From contig NC_088300.1 of assembly GCF_032854445.1 (NCBI RefSeq), positions 434,001 through 498,000 of the forward strand: a DNA stretch of 64,000 nt. The letters are read 5' to 3'. Origin of the DNA: Liolophura sinensis. Its lineage: Eukaryota > Mollusca > Polyplacophora > Chitonida > Chitonidae. The position numbers were made by a program, and so were the translations under genes. Shown here one piece after another: positions 22,495 through 36,900 of this stretch; the stretch's first letter is position 1, and each line of letters begins with the position of its first letter. A model generated the notes under the pieces. That model did no database searches. It was not told the DNA's origin and saw only the letters and a program-made list of their open reading frames with translations.

Positions 22495-23945
22495 CTAAAT
22501 AGGCACCATCATCAAAAACAGCACAACATTGTGACAGTAGTGTCAAAAGTCTTGTCAGAAGTAGTATAGTTTAAAACAGCCCATCACTGTGAAGTTAGTT
22601 CTAGAAGGCTTGTCAGAAGTAGTGTACTCTAAAACAGCACAGCACTGTGGAGGTAGTTGCAGAAGTCTTGACAGATGTACTGTAGTCTAAAACAGCTCAG
22701 CAGTGTGATGGTATGGCTCGTCAGACGTACAGTAATCTAAAACAGCACAGCCCTGTGAAGGTAGTGCCGTATGGCATGTCAGCAGCAGTGTAATCTAAAA
22801 TAGCACAGCAGCGTGATGGTAGTGCCGTATGGCTTGTCAGAGGTGCTGTGATCTAAAACAGCACAGTAGTGTGATGGTAGTGCCGTATGGCTGGTCAGAG
22901 GCACTGTAATCTGAAATAGCACAGCAGTGTGATGATAGTGCCGTATTGCTCGTCAGACGTACTATAATCTGAAATAGCTCAGCAGTGTGATGGTAGTGCA
23001 GTATGGCTCATCAGACGTACTGTAATCTAAAATAGCACAGCAGTGTGATGGAAGTGCCGTATGGCTCGTCAGACGTACTATAATCTGAAATAGCTCAGCA
23101 GTGTGATGGTAGTGCCGTATGGCTCGTCAGACGTACTGTAATCTAAAATAGCACAGCAGTGTGATGGAAGTGCCATATTGCTCGTCAGACGTACTATAAT
23201 CTGAAATAGCTGAGCAGTGTGATGGTAGTGCCGTATGGCTCGTCGTACGTACTGTAATCTAAAATAGCACAGCAGTGTGATGGAAGTGCCGTATTGCTCG
23301 TCAGACGTACTATAATCTGAAATAGCTGAGCAGTGTGATGGTAGTGCCGTATGGCTCATCAGACGTACTGTAATCTAAAATAGCACAGCAGTGTGATGGT
23401 AGTGCCGTATTGCTCGTCAGACGTACTATAATCTGAAATAGCTCAGCAGTGTGATGGTAGTGCCGTATGGCTGGTCAGACGTACTGTACTCCAAAACAGC
23501 ACAGCAGTGTGATGGAACTGCCGTATTGCTCGTCAGACGTACTATAATCTGAAATAGCTCAGCAGTGTGATGGAAGTGCCGTATTGCTCGTCAGACGTAC
23601 TATAATCTGAAATAGCTGAGCAGTGTGATGGTAGTGCCGTATGGCTCATCAGACGTACTGTAATCTAAAATAGCACAGCAGTGTGATGGAAGTGCCGTAG
23701 GGCTCGTCGGACGTACTATAATCTGAAATAGCTCAGCAGTGTGATGGTAGTGCCGTATTGCTCGTCAGACGTACTATAATCTGAAATAGCTCAGCAGTGT
23801 GATGGTAGTGCCGTATGGCTCGTCAGACGTACTGTAATCCAAAATAGCACAGCTGTGTGATGGAAGTGCTGTATGGCTCGTCACAAGCACGGTAATCTAA
23901 AATAGCACAGCAGTGTGATGGTAATACCGTAAGGATTGTCATAAG
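22495..23945. repeat. Minisatellite, ~58 bp unit, ~25 copies, partly dimeric
   Basis: Unit AATCTAAAATAGCACAGCAG, TGTGATGGTAGTGCCGTATG and GCTCGTCAGACGTACTGT. In the middle of the array two variants (TCTAAAATAGCACAG and TCTGAAATAGCTCAG) alternate, giving a roughly 117-bp dimeric period. Confidence 0.93.
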
Positions 23946-24194
23946 TAAAGAAATAAAAAATTAAACATAATGTAGAAAACCATGTTTTTTATAACTCGAA
24001 ATACTCTTTTCTACATAAAACACAATTAAGATCCTTCAAACTCCGTAATCTTTTTTTGTAAAATAAACCTCTAGCACAAACTGTCCCAGAATAAACAAAA
24101 CCATGAATTAAGTCATACCAAATAAAATGTTTTGACACATAAATATTTGTAGAAACATCTGCCTTACCTTAATAAATAGAACACTAGGAATGTA

Positions 24195-24500
24195 GTAATG
24201 CTGGGAACGCATTAACACTGGGAATGCACTAATTCTGGAATGCAACAAAGCTAGGAATGCACTCACGGTGGGAATGCACTAAAGCTAGGAATGCACTCAC
24301 AATGGGAATGCACTTACTCTTGGAAGGCACTAATGCTAGGAATGCACTAATACTGGAAATGCACTTACTCTTGGAAGGCACTAATGCTAGGAATGCACTA
24401 ATACTGGAAATGCACTTACTCTTGGAAGGCACTAATGCTAGGAATTCACTAACGCTGGGAATGCAATTGCACAGAAATGCACTAACAATGACAATGCACT
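24195..24500. repeat. Minisatellite, ~19-20 bp unit, ~16 copies
   Basis: GGAATGCACTAATGCTA-type units, with a three-unit block containing ACTCTTGGAAGGCACTAATG repeated three times. Confidence 0.88.
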
Positions 24501-24639
24501 AACCTCACAGTATTATGAACTTCTGTGCCACAAACATAAAATCAAGCTAATGGGCTTAACAAGGAAAAGTAAACAAAGTAAGGCCCAAAAAACGTATACA
24601 GATTTAACCAAAATAGTTGTGGTATAGTACATCTACATC

Positions 24640-25690
24640 ACGAGTTAAGAATGATCATGTCACAAATACAGATAGCCAAACACAGTTACATGTACACAAC
24701 AAGCAAAGAATGATAATGTCACATATATATGTAGTTAAACAAAACTACAGTACGTGTACACCATGAGTTAAGAATGACCATGTCACACATATACACAGTT
24801 AAACACAACTACGTGTACACCATGAGTTAAGAATGACCATGTCACACATATACACAGTTAAACACAACTACGTGTACAGCATGAGTTAAGAATGATCATA
24901 TCACACATATACAGTTAAACACAACTACGTGTACACCATGAGTTAAGAATGATCATGTCATATACATATATGGTTAAACACAACTATGCGTACAGCATGA
25001 GTTAAGAATGATCATGTCATATACATATATGGTTAAACACAACTACGTGTACACCACGAGTTAAGAATGATCATGTCATATACATATATGGTTAAACACA
25101 ACTACGTGTACAGCATGAGTTAAGAATGATCATGTCATATACATATATGGTTAAACAACTACGTGTACAGCATGAGTTAAGAATGATCATGTCATATACA
25201 TATATGGTTAAACACAACTACGCGTACAGCATGAGTTAAGAATGACCATGTCACACATATACATAGTTAAACATAACTACGTGTACACCACGGGTTAAAA
25301 ATGATCATGCCATATACATATATGGTTAAACACCAACTACGTGTACACCACGGGTTAAAAATGATCATGTCATATACATATAGGGTTAAACACAACTACG
25401 CATACAGCATGAGTTAAGAATGACCGTGTTACACATATACATAGTTAAACATAACTACGTGTACACCACGGGTTAAGAATGATCATGCCATATACATATA
25501 GGGTTAAACACAACTACGTGTACATCACAAGTTAAGAATGATCATGTCATATACATATATGGTTAAACACAACTACGTGTACACCACGCGTTAAGAATGA
25601 CCATGTCACATATTATATACATAGTTAAACACAACTACATGTACACCAAGAGCTAAGAATGATCAGGTCACATTGATGCATATGGTTTAA
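24640..25690. repeat. Minisatellite, ~59 bp unit, ~18 copies
   Basis: Unit GTTAAACACAACTACGTGTA, CACCATGAGTTAAGAATGAT and CATGTCATATACATATATG. Confidence 0.93.
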
Positions 25691-25904
25691 CAACATTACT
25701 GATGTGGATTTTTTTTACTACACAAGTGCATGGATTGAAAAATAAAACTTTCTTTTTAGTTTTATCTGAAAAAAACAAAGCATGCCACAATGCAACCTGA
25801 ATAAAAGGAGGAAGCTGAGAAAACTAAGTTTCTAACAAGTTACCTTAAGTACTCCAATGATAAAATTACATGTATTTGCCGTCAAAACTTCTGAATATCA
25901 CACA

Positions 25905-27345
25905 CGACTACTGTCATAACACACAGATGACTAGGCCACTAGTGTGGTAACAATCAGATGACTAGCTCACAAGTGTCGTAACACACAGATGACTAGCCCA
26001 TAAGTGTGGAAACACACAGATGACTAGCCCACCAGTCTGCTAACACACAGATGACTAGCCCACAAGTGAGGTAACACACAAACGACTAGCCCACAAGTGT
26101 GCTAACACACAGACGACTATCCCACAAGTGAGGTAACACACAGATGACTAGCCCACAAGTGTGCTAACACACAGATGACTAGCCCACAAGTGTGGCAACA
26201 CACAGATGACTAGCCCATAAGTGAGGTAACACACAGATGACTAGCCCACAAGTGTGCTAACACACAGATGACTAGCCCACAAGTGAGGTAACACACAGAT
26301 GACTAGCCCACAAGTGTGCTAACACACAGATGACTACCCCACAAGAGTGGCAACACACAGATGACTAGCCCACAAGTGAGGTAACACACAGATGACTAGC
26401 CCATGAGAGTGCTAACACAGATGACTAGTCCACAAGTGTGCGAACACACAGATGATTAGCTGACTAGTGTGGTAACACACAGATGACTAGTCCACAAGTG
26501 CAGTAACACACAGATGACTAGCCCACAAGTGTGCTAACACACAGATGACTACCCCACAAGTGTGGCAACACACAGATGACTAGCCCACAAGTGAGGTAAC
26601 ACACAAACGACTAGCCCACAAGTGTGCTAACACACAGATGACTAGTCCACAAGTGCAGTAACACACAGATGACTAGCTGACTAGTGTGGTAACACACAGA
26701 TGACTAGCCCTCAAGTGCAGCAACACACAGATGACTAGCTGACAAGTGTGGTAACACACAGATGACTAGCCCACAAGTGTGTTAACACACAGATGACTAC
26801 CCCACAAGTGTGGCAACACACAGATGACTAGCCCACAAGTAAGGTAACACACGAACGACTAGCCCACAAGTGTGGTAACACACAGATGACTAGTCCACAA
26901 GTGCAGTAACACACAGATGACTAGCTGACTAGTGTGGTAACACACAGATGACTAGCCCTCAAGTGCAGTAACACACAGATGACTACCCCACAAGTGTGGT
27001 AACACACAGATGACTAGTCCACAAGTGCAGTAACACACAGATGACTAGTCCACAAGTGTGGTAACACACAGATGACTAGCCCACAAGTGTGCTAACACAC
27101 AGATGACTACCCCACAAGTGCAGTAACACACAGATGACTAGCTGACAAGTGTGGTAACACACAGATGACTAGTCCACAAGTGTGGTAACACACAGATGAC
27201 TACCCCACAAGTGCAGCAACACACAGATGACTAGTCCACAAGTGCAGTAACACACAGATGATTAGCTGACTAGTGTGGTAACACACAGATGACTAGCCGA
27301 CTAGTGTGGTAACACACAGATGACTAGCCCTCAAGTGTGGTAACC
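25905..27345. repeat. Minisatellite, 31 bp unit, ~46 copies
   Basis: Unit ACACACAGATGACTAGCCCA followed by CAAGTGTGGTA, with several unit variants (GTGAGG, GTGCAG, GTGTGC) arranged in copied blocks. Confidence 0.94.
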
Positions 27346-27654
27346 ATTTAATTGCAGCAATGGCGATGGTCTTCTACCTAAGCCAGCTGAAAAATAGAAG
27401 CCTGGATCAGTGTATAAAAGAAGGTCTGCACCATGTTGTCCATCTGTGTAAAACGTTTAGCAAATTCCATACATACATGTACTTAGGAAGGTTTATTTGA
27501 AAACTCTGAGATTTGGATGACTGATTTTCTTGGGCAACATTGTTCACAGCAGACTCCATATTCAAAGTTCAACAACGGACCGTGTTGGAGGAAGCTCTTC
27601 CACTCATGTTAACAGTTCAACCTGGGCACATAACAGCACTACATGACATTTCCC

Positions 27655-27935
27655 TTGGTTTCTAATTCACTAATTAGGATCTTTCTTCATCTTATTGATT
27701 GGTTTTTAACTCACTAATTAGGATCTTTCTTAATCTTGTTTTGTACCGTCTTTGTCTTGTTGACTGATCTCTAATTCACTAATTAGGATCTTTCTTCATC
27801 TTATTGATTGGTTTTTAACTCACTAATTAGGATCTTTCTTAATCTTGTTTTGTACCGTCTTTGTCTTGTTGACTGATCTCTAATTCACTAATTAGGATCT
27901 TTCTTCATCTTATTGACTGGGTTCTAACTCACTAA
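27655..27935. repeat. Tandem repeat, ~120 bp unit, ~2.5 copies
   Basis: TCTAATTCACTAATTAGGAT, CTTTCTTCATCTTATTGATT and GTTTTGTACCGTCTTTGTCT repeat with near identity. The array abuts the presumed stop codon of the gene above. Confidence 0.88.
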
Positions 27936-30900
27936 TTGTGATCTTTCTGTACCTTTCCTTGAGACATCTCGTTCTGTTGGACCTTGATAACTGTGGTCTT
28001 CAGACTCTCTCTGTCCATTCGGCTATACTTGACACTTTTATAGATGGTTTTCTGTACATATTTAGAAGTCATGGGTCCCTTGGTTACCTGCTCTTCAGGC
28101 AACGAATGTTCCTCGTATTCCACCCTAAAACATTATTATCAGGAAAATTATTTAGTGAAGTACAAGCAAGTCCATGTCAGCAAACTATAGTGACAAGAGA
28201 AAGAGCGTCTTCCATTGTCTGAGGCACACAGAGTTCAAGGTCATATCAGGTTCAACCAAAGACTCAGTAATTACAGGACAGGGCAAGTGATGGTTATAGC
28301 CCTCTGTCAGCATACTGTAGCTAGAGATCCTCTGTCAGCAAACTGTGACTGGGGAGCCTCTGTCAGCGTACTGTGGCTGGAGATCCTCTGTCAGCATACT
28401 GTGCCTCGAGACCCCATCAGTATACTGTGACTGGGTACCCCTGTCAGCAAACTGTATCTGGGGAACCCATCAGCATACTGTGGCTGGGGACCCCGTCAGC
28501 ATACTGTGGCTGGGGACCCCCTGTCAGCATACTGTGACTGGGGACCCCATCAGCATACTTTGACTGGGGACACCCCTGTCAGCATACTGTGACTGGGGAC
28601 CCTGTCAGCATACTGTGACTGGGGACCGCGTCAGCATACTGTGTCCGGCAACCCTCCGTCAGCATACTGTGACTGTGGACCCTCTGCTACAGGGAAACAC
28701 TGATGTAATGAGACTGAAATTATATTGAAATGAACATAGTATCTAAATTCACTAAATCATATCGCAAACACTTCGCAAAGTTACATGTACACACAATGAT
28801 GTACGTACAAATGAATCTATTCATCAACACTTTTATGTTTTTCTGTGTTAACTATCAAGGAGAATCTTAAATCTTACTTTATGCTGGCATCCTGTTTTTC
28901 TGGTTTCATCTTTGGTTGAACATCTTGCAATCCTGAAGCACAAAAAAATAAACGATACATGTACCAGACAATGGCGTTGAGTCATTTCATTCATCGAACT
29001 CATCAGAATCTGGTTTTGTTTCCCAATTTTACATTACAATATGAATGTGCCTGAGTACCTGTTGTCATGGTGACCTCCCCTGACAGCAGATCATTGGACA
29101 GAAGATCAAGAGACCAATCACTGCCACATTTACAGCTCTGAAAAAACAACATATACATGCATGTAACCACTGGGTTGATTGGCTGAAAAACTGTTTCCCA
29201 AAAACACACTTCAAGCAACTGGACAGAGCACACACCATTCACACTTGATAGAAAACATCAGATTTATAAAGAATAAATAAACTATCAGGATGTGCCAGAT
29301 GAGGTGGAGTTTTACTAAAAGGAAGTTGGAAAATTTCTGTGCCCTTGAAAAAATACTTAATATGACTTTGATTAATGCTGTACTCAAAATGCTGGAAGAA
29401 ACCAAACTGTGTCCAGACATCCACACCGCCTTGCTCTCCAGGTGAACTGATAAGCAGGTTTTTGAGTGGAAGAAATCACCATCCTGTGTCCAGATACCCA
29501 GATCGCCTTGCTCTCCAGGTGAACTGAAAGAATGAATGTTTCCACACCTGGCTGAAATGATTGCATTCCTGCTTTGAAATAATGATGTTTTAAAGGTTTA
29601 TCAGATACACAATCTTCCTCCTAAAGGATACAGCATTTTTCCTCAGGTGAATAAAGTTAATTATCAAACTACATTACCACTGAGTCCCGCTCTATCATGT
29701 AGCAATCTTTCACCTTCCATGAATCACCAAGTTTCTCATCATGATCTGTATCCATAGGGAACTCAAATTCCGTTTTCTGGGCCAATCCTGTCTTGGCCTC
29801 CTTCATCTCCATCAACTCCCTTTTCTTCTCATATTTACATTCTGTTACCTGAGTCTGTTCAACAACCACTGACACTTCCTGCCATAAATAAGGCATACAT
29901 TTGTTAACCAAATCTCTTAGATTCTGCCATTGCATTCAAGTTCATAACCCGAACACCATGTTAGGAGAAAGCTGTCAATGGATGGAAGAAAACCCAAATA
30001 CGAAGTCTTCCTTTTCTCTTGTAATTTATTGACATTCCAACAAAAGCTTCATTAAAATTCCCCAGCTCGACAAATTTCCTGTCAACACTGAATGTAAACT
30101 CGGTGCATCCACAGGTCCAACAGCCATTAGAGCATTTGTACTCCAGAGACTGAACATGATTCTGATACACAGAAAAGAGCTCGAAAAGAGCAACTTTCCA
30201 TGCAATTTATGCACATTTGGAATTTGATTTTGGAGACAAAACTACATTAGCCGATTTCAAAGCTCACAAAAAGTATAATTTTAAGTTTACAAAGAATAAG
30301 CCTTCAGTATATGCTTGAATATTTACAGAATTACAGTAATAAAGGTAGGTTACATTTATACCAAACAACCAAACACGAAACTTGTTAGTTGTAAACCTGG
30401 TTAACATTTAACTCCACATTTAGAAATTTTCCCTTGTATGATTTCAGTCAGTTTTTGTGAGCGGAGGAAACCAGAGCATCCGCGGTAAACCCCTGAATTT
30501 GACAGTGACTGACCCATGTTTTATGTACAGGTATTGATACATGTATGCATATAACACTGGTGCAAGACAAGTGGATTTCCATTTCAAGTGTTAGACAGTG
30601 CAGATGGTCAGAAGGGCATCATCACTGAAGGTTCTGAGACTCCATGAAGATTAGACCATTGTTAACTCAGGTGAATAAATTTGTTTTAATGCGTGATTAA
30701 TCAGATTATCATTTACTACAAAGTGATCCAGGGAAATTCCCCTTTTCTTTGTTACTAGCAGGTGCTTGTGGTGCACGGGGTGCTTCAATAGGACATCACA
30801 AATTAAGGCCCCACCAATTCTCCTCACCTCTGACATCTCCCAGTCATTTTGCACATGCATATTCATGGGTTTATTTTCTTCAGAATTCTGGTCATAGTTT

Positions 30901-33900
30901 ACTTCAGGAAGAAGGGCCTTAGTCTCAACCTCTAGCTCTGTCAGCCTAGTGCTCGGCCTAGATTTGGGCACTGGTATTTTTGTCCTCCGCACACAGGCTG
31001 GAGATTCCTGAAATGGAACAAGGCAGTACAAAGGTGAGGCCTCCCGAAAATACATGCATTTTAGTATTTCTGTAATGGGTGCCGCTTTCCAGTGCTTATA
31101 CGAGCAGTGGCTATTGGGAATTTCCCTTTAGCTCAGTTGTTAAAGCGCTGAGGCCACAATTCAAATCATGGTGTGACCACACAGTGAAATTCTTCACCCA
31201 TTACATTTCATTGGAAATGCAAAACTGGATTGTGAACATCCTGCCTCTATGTAAGTCGTGTAAGTATTACTGAACACATACCTCCACTTTGATCAATGAA
31301 AATTTGTACTCATTTGTCACGGTATTTTTCTCTTTGGCTAACACATGTCAGAAAACCATGTGTCTTTCAGCAGAGTATGGGATTGAGAGACTGGAATGGT
31401 CTGTAGTGGAGGGAGTAACTATGCTACAACATGTAGCTGGCTATTCACACAGGATGTAGGTCTACATGGATAACAGCTGTAAACTGTGTAATAGTAATAG
31501 TCATAACCATAAAAACTAATGCTGTGATGGTTGTCACTACGAACGGCCATTAAAATAATAGTTTAATACAACGTAATTATCATTTAAAGTTTTGTATCAT
31601 TGTTGTTGTTGTTTTTTTTGTTTTTTGCTGGTTTGACTCCAATTCACATTAGGCATTATACTCGGAGTAAACAATGACCTGGAATGTCTGTGTCCACAGC
31701 ACACATGACAGACAGTCGTTATACTCAAACAGCCTCACCAGTTCAAAAGACACAGTGTGACCTCTGTTAACTCAGTCTGAGTCAACAGCACACATGACAG
31801 ACAGTCCTTATAGTTAAACAACCTCACCAGTTCAAAAGACACAGTGTGACCTCTGTTAGCTCAGTCTGTGTCCACAGCACACATGACAGACAGTCGTTAT
31901 ACTCAAACAGCCTCACCAGTTCAAAAGACACAGTGTGACCTCTGTTAGCTCAGTCTGTGTCCACAGCACACATGACAGACAGCGCTTATAGTCAAACAGC
32001 CTCACCAGCTCAAAAGACACAGTGTGACCTCTGTTAGCTCAGTCTGTGTCCACAGCACACATGACAGACAGCGCTTATAGTCAAACAGCCTCACCAGCTC
32101 AAAAGACACAGTGTGACCTCTGTTAGCTCAGTCTGTGTCCACAGCACACATGACAGACAGTCGTTATACTCAAACAGCCTCACCAGTTCAAAAGACAGAG
32201 TGTGACCTCTGTTAACTCAGTCTGTGTCCACAGCACACATGACAGACAGTCCTTATAGTTAAACAACCTCACCAGTTCAAAAGACACAGTGTGACCTCTG
32301 TTAGCTCAGTCTGTGTCCACAGCACACATGACAGACAGTCGTTATACTCAAACAGCCTCACCAGTTCAAAAGACAGAGTGTGACCTCTGTTAACTCAGTC
32401 TGTGTCAACAGCACACATGACAGACAGTCCTTATAGTTAAACAACCTCACCAGTTCAAAAGACACAGTGTGACCTCTGTTAGCTCAGTCTGTGTCCACAG
32501 CACACATGACAGACAGTCGTTATACTCAAACAGCCTCACCAGATCAAAAGACACAGTGTGACCTCTGTTAGCTCAGTCTGTGTCCACAGCACACATGACA
32601 GACAGTCGTTATACTCAAACAGCCTCACCAGTTCAAAAGACACAGTGTGACCTCTGTTAACTCAGTCTCAGTCAACAGCACACATGACAGACAGTCCTTA
32701 TAGTCAAACAGTCTCACCAGTTCAAAAGACAGAGTGTGACCTCTGTTAACTCAATCTGTGTCAACAGCACACATGACAGACAGTCCTTATAGTTAAACAA
32801 CCTAACCAGCTCAAAAGACACAGTGTGACCTCTGTTAGCTCAGTCTGTGTCCACAGCACACATGACAGACAGTCGTTATACTCAAACAGCCTCACCAGTT
32901 CAAAAGACACAGTGTGACCTCTGTTAGCTCAGTCTGTGTCCACAGCACACATGACAGACGGCCCTTATAGTCAAACAGCCTCACCAGTTCAAAAGACACA
33001 GTGTGACCTCTGTTAGCTCAGTCTGTGTCCACAGCACACATGACAGACGGCCCTTATAGTTAAACAGCCTCACCAGCTCAAAAGACACAGTGTGACCTCT
33101 GTTAGCTCAGTCTGTGTCCACAGCACACATGACAGACAGTCGTTATACTCAAACAGCCTCACCAGTTCAAAAGACAGAGTGTGACCTCTGTTAACTCAGT
33201 CTCCGTCAACAGCACACATGACAGACAGTCCTTATAGTTAAACAGCCTCACCAGTTCAAAAGACAGAGTGTGACCTCTGTTAGCTCTGATCTTCCACATC
33301 AAATTCTCCTCATCAGGACTCAAGGTGAACCGGGTTTTCTCATCATTATCTACAACCTTCTTCACATCTTCAAATCTGTAATGTCTTAGGTAGCTTAACT
33401 TTAACAAGTCATCCACATACAAAAACCCTCCTGCAACAAGAGAAAAACACACCTCAAAAAAAGACACTCCTCACACAAATGATTACATTTATCTTTTGCA
33501 TGACAATTTTGAGCACAAACAGGAAATTGACTCTACTGGTGTATTATGAAGCTAATCTAACTAGATCACTGTGTTTTATCAGGGTAAAACGATAATACTG
33601 TTCGCATCCCTGACGGCCCAAAAAATTCAAGGACTTTTGAAGTACTTTTAAGTTTAAAATACAAATTCAAGTACCTCAAACGACAGTCACAAGATTGAAT
33701 ACTGTTTTAGGTCATTTCATAAGCTTGGTACAGCTATGCCGTGGCATTCGACCGGTAGGCAGCCTTGTGTTGGTGCCATAACCTTCAGCCGGTGTAGACA
33801 TCACTGATAATCAGACAACCCATCATTGATTCTTATCAATTTTCCACTGTCCCTCAGGATAAAAAGTGCAGCATAAAATATTTCTGCACAGCGCACGTGT

Positions 33901-36900
33901 TTGTAAACAGCACCACCGTCAATCACGAGTAGTCCACAGCGGACTTGCCCGTACCGGAGACATCTATACTTCGGCAGTACGCCCGACTGACAATGCTGGC
34001 CTCGCGCACAACTGCAGCCATTCACCCCTAAAATAACAGTTGCCTGGCATCTCTAATGCTTTTTTTCAACGCACCAAATTATTCTCAATGACTACAGCAT
34101 AAGTTCTTACCACCAAACCAAAAAATGGCGATCTTAGCGCCCTCTGGCAGAGAAAAGGAAGTCTGTAGTGGTGCAAAACTATAACCATGTACATATCACT
34201 GGCGGCCGCTTTAGTTGCATGCCCGTTGTCAGTTGATTCATAGATTCTTACCACCGAATAACTTTCTTCACGTGACACAAACAAAATCAAGTACTTTCAA
34301 GGGCCTCCACATAAAGCACTTTCCAGTCCTTGAATTACCAAAATAAAATTCCCGCGCGAACCCTGATTTATGTGGGAAGAACAAAGCCTCATTCACTGCT
34401 ATGTATTATTAAAGACTAAATGACAACACCAGATATAACCTGCGGATGGTCGGGGGTTTCCGCCGGGCTCTGCCCGGTTTCCACCCACCATAATGATGGT
34501 TGCCGTCATAGAAGTGAAGTCAGTCAGAAAAAAACATTGATAGGTTTACAGGAAAGTGTGGTGAGAAAAGGATGCCGTACATGTTGGGATGTGATAATTT
34601 CCCTTAGAACTGACGGACATGTTTATCTGACAGCCGTTATACACATGTAAGTAATGTTGCATAATAATACACTCCAATGAAATGATCAAATGGTTAAGTT
34701 CACATACCTTTCATCACATTTAGACCATTACTGACAGCCGTGTGACGCAGAATCTTTGCCAGGAAACGTGACAAGGTGACTAAGCGGTCCTACGCAACAT
34801 AAATTAGAGCATGTACATGACTAAAGATTTCCCCCCCAAAAATGCATTTTCAGAAGAAAAAAAAATATAAAATATTAGTTTTGATGCTGAAACTTTATTC
34901 AATAGGCTATCCTCCTATATTCCAAAGAAAAAACACCTTACTAACATCAATGGAACACTCAGAATCAGCAAAATGAGCAACTTGGCCAGGGACAAATATT
35001 TAGGTCATTTAATACATTAATCCACGTTTAGGAGAAATGAAATCTGCAAGCTGAACAGGCACATCCAATATTGACTTCGGCAAAGCCAGTGTACAAGGTG
35101 AAGGTCACAATGATCACCCTGGTTTTCCTGCAGAGCTTATAGTAGTACCAATCCAAGTTCAACTGCCTTCTGTTCTGATACAGAGCTACAGATATTCACC
35201 CGTCTGAAAGGCCGCCTTCTCCGCAACCTTCCAGAGCCATGTGATCCAGAGGAGACGCCAGACACACCCGATATCTAAAACAATACCAACACAGAACAAC
35301 AAGGAAATATTCTGGGTTGTTATCTCAAATGACCTAGACAAATTTTTGCAAATTACCACAAACATTTGTATTTGGTTTGTAATTCTTCTTTAAAAAAGAA
35401 TGCCATATACTGCTTTATGTCTGTGAGTGTATGACTCTGCTGTATGTCTGTGTGTGATGCTGTATGACTCTACTGTATGACTGCTGTATGTCTGTGTGTG
35501 ATGCTGTATGACTGCTGTATGTCTGTGTGATGCTGTGTGACTCTGCTGTATGTCTGTGTGATGCTGTATGACTGTTGTATGTCTGTGTGACTGCTGTATG
35601 ACTCTGCTGTATGTCTGTGTGTGATGCTGTATGACTGCTGTATGTCTGTGTGTGATGCTGTATGACTGCTGTATGTTTGTGTGATGCTGTGTGACTGCTG
35701 TATGACTGCTGTATGTCTGTGTGTGATGCTGTATGACTGTTGTATGTCTGTGTGTGATGCTGTATGACTCTGCTGTATGACTGCTGTATGTCTGTGTGTG
35801 ATGCTGTATGACTGCTGTATGTCTGTGTGATGCTGTATGACTCTTATCCTGCTTAAAATTAGAACTGGTCAGACTGGAAAATAATAAAGCATAGTCAACC
35901 TACACTGATGGTGTGTCCACTGTTGGCCTTTATCTTCCAGCTGCCATGGTCCAGCACCAGACGAAACCGTTTCTTGTCATCATTGATGACCACATCCTTA
36001 ATGTCCGAGATACTGTATCCCTGAAACGCTGGTACTCTCAGTACATCTTCCACAGGGAGAAAGCCACCTGGGGAAGGGAGCGGAGGAGAGGGGTTTTATA
36101 CAGCGACAGGACCCGATTTCACACAGCCACTTCTGATTCAAGTCAAAATTTGAAACTTGATTTCACAGGTTCCCTTGAGGAACTTGAACTTAAAATTGAC
36201 TGAATGTGTCAAGATTTCCACTTCCGATACAGAAACCATAAAGCCCTATAAGGCTTTAAATTTTACATCAGTCATGTTCTTTTCAGAATTGGCCCCTGTT
36301 CTAGTGTTCATTCCCTATAGTCACATACTTGTCAGTTCATTACTTGTATGTCTCAACCCCTATAGTCACATACTTGCCAATTCATTCCTTGTATGTCTTA
36401 AACCCTGTAGTCACATACTTGTCAGTTCGTTACTTGTATGTCTTAACCCCTATAGTCACATACTTGCCAGTTCGTCACTTGTATGTCTTAACCCCTGTAG
36501 TCACATACTTGTCAGTTCGTTACTTGTATGTCTTAACCCCTGTAGTCACATACTTGTCAGTTTGTTACTTGTATGTCTTAACCCTTGTATTCACATACTT
36601 GTCAGTTCGTTACTTGTATGTCTTAACCCCTGTAGTCACATACTTGTCAGTTCGTTACTTGTATGTCTTAACCCCTATAGTCACATACTTGCCAGTTCGT
36701 CACTTGTATGTCCTAACCCCTGTAGTCACATACTTGTCAGTTCGTTACTTGTATGTCTTAACCCCTGTAGTCACATACTTGTCAGTTTGTTACTTGTATG
36801 TCTTAACCCTTGTATTCACATACTTGTCAGTCCGTTACTTGTATGTCTTAATCCCTGTAGTCACATACTTGTCAGTTCGTTACTTGTATGTCTTAACCCC

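Noticed and set aside
25905-27345. Regular direct repeats resembling a CRISPR array
   Set aside because: There are no unique spacers; the whole 31-bp unit repeats, and the context is an animal genome with introns.
31128-31200. tRNA gene
   Set aside because: A- and B-box-like words are present but no paired acceptor or anticodon stems could be drawn; treated as a tRNA-derived fragment.
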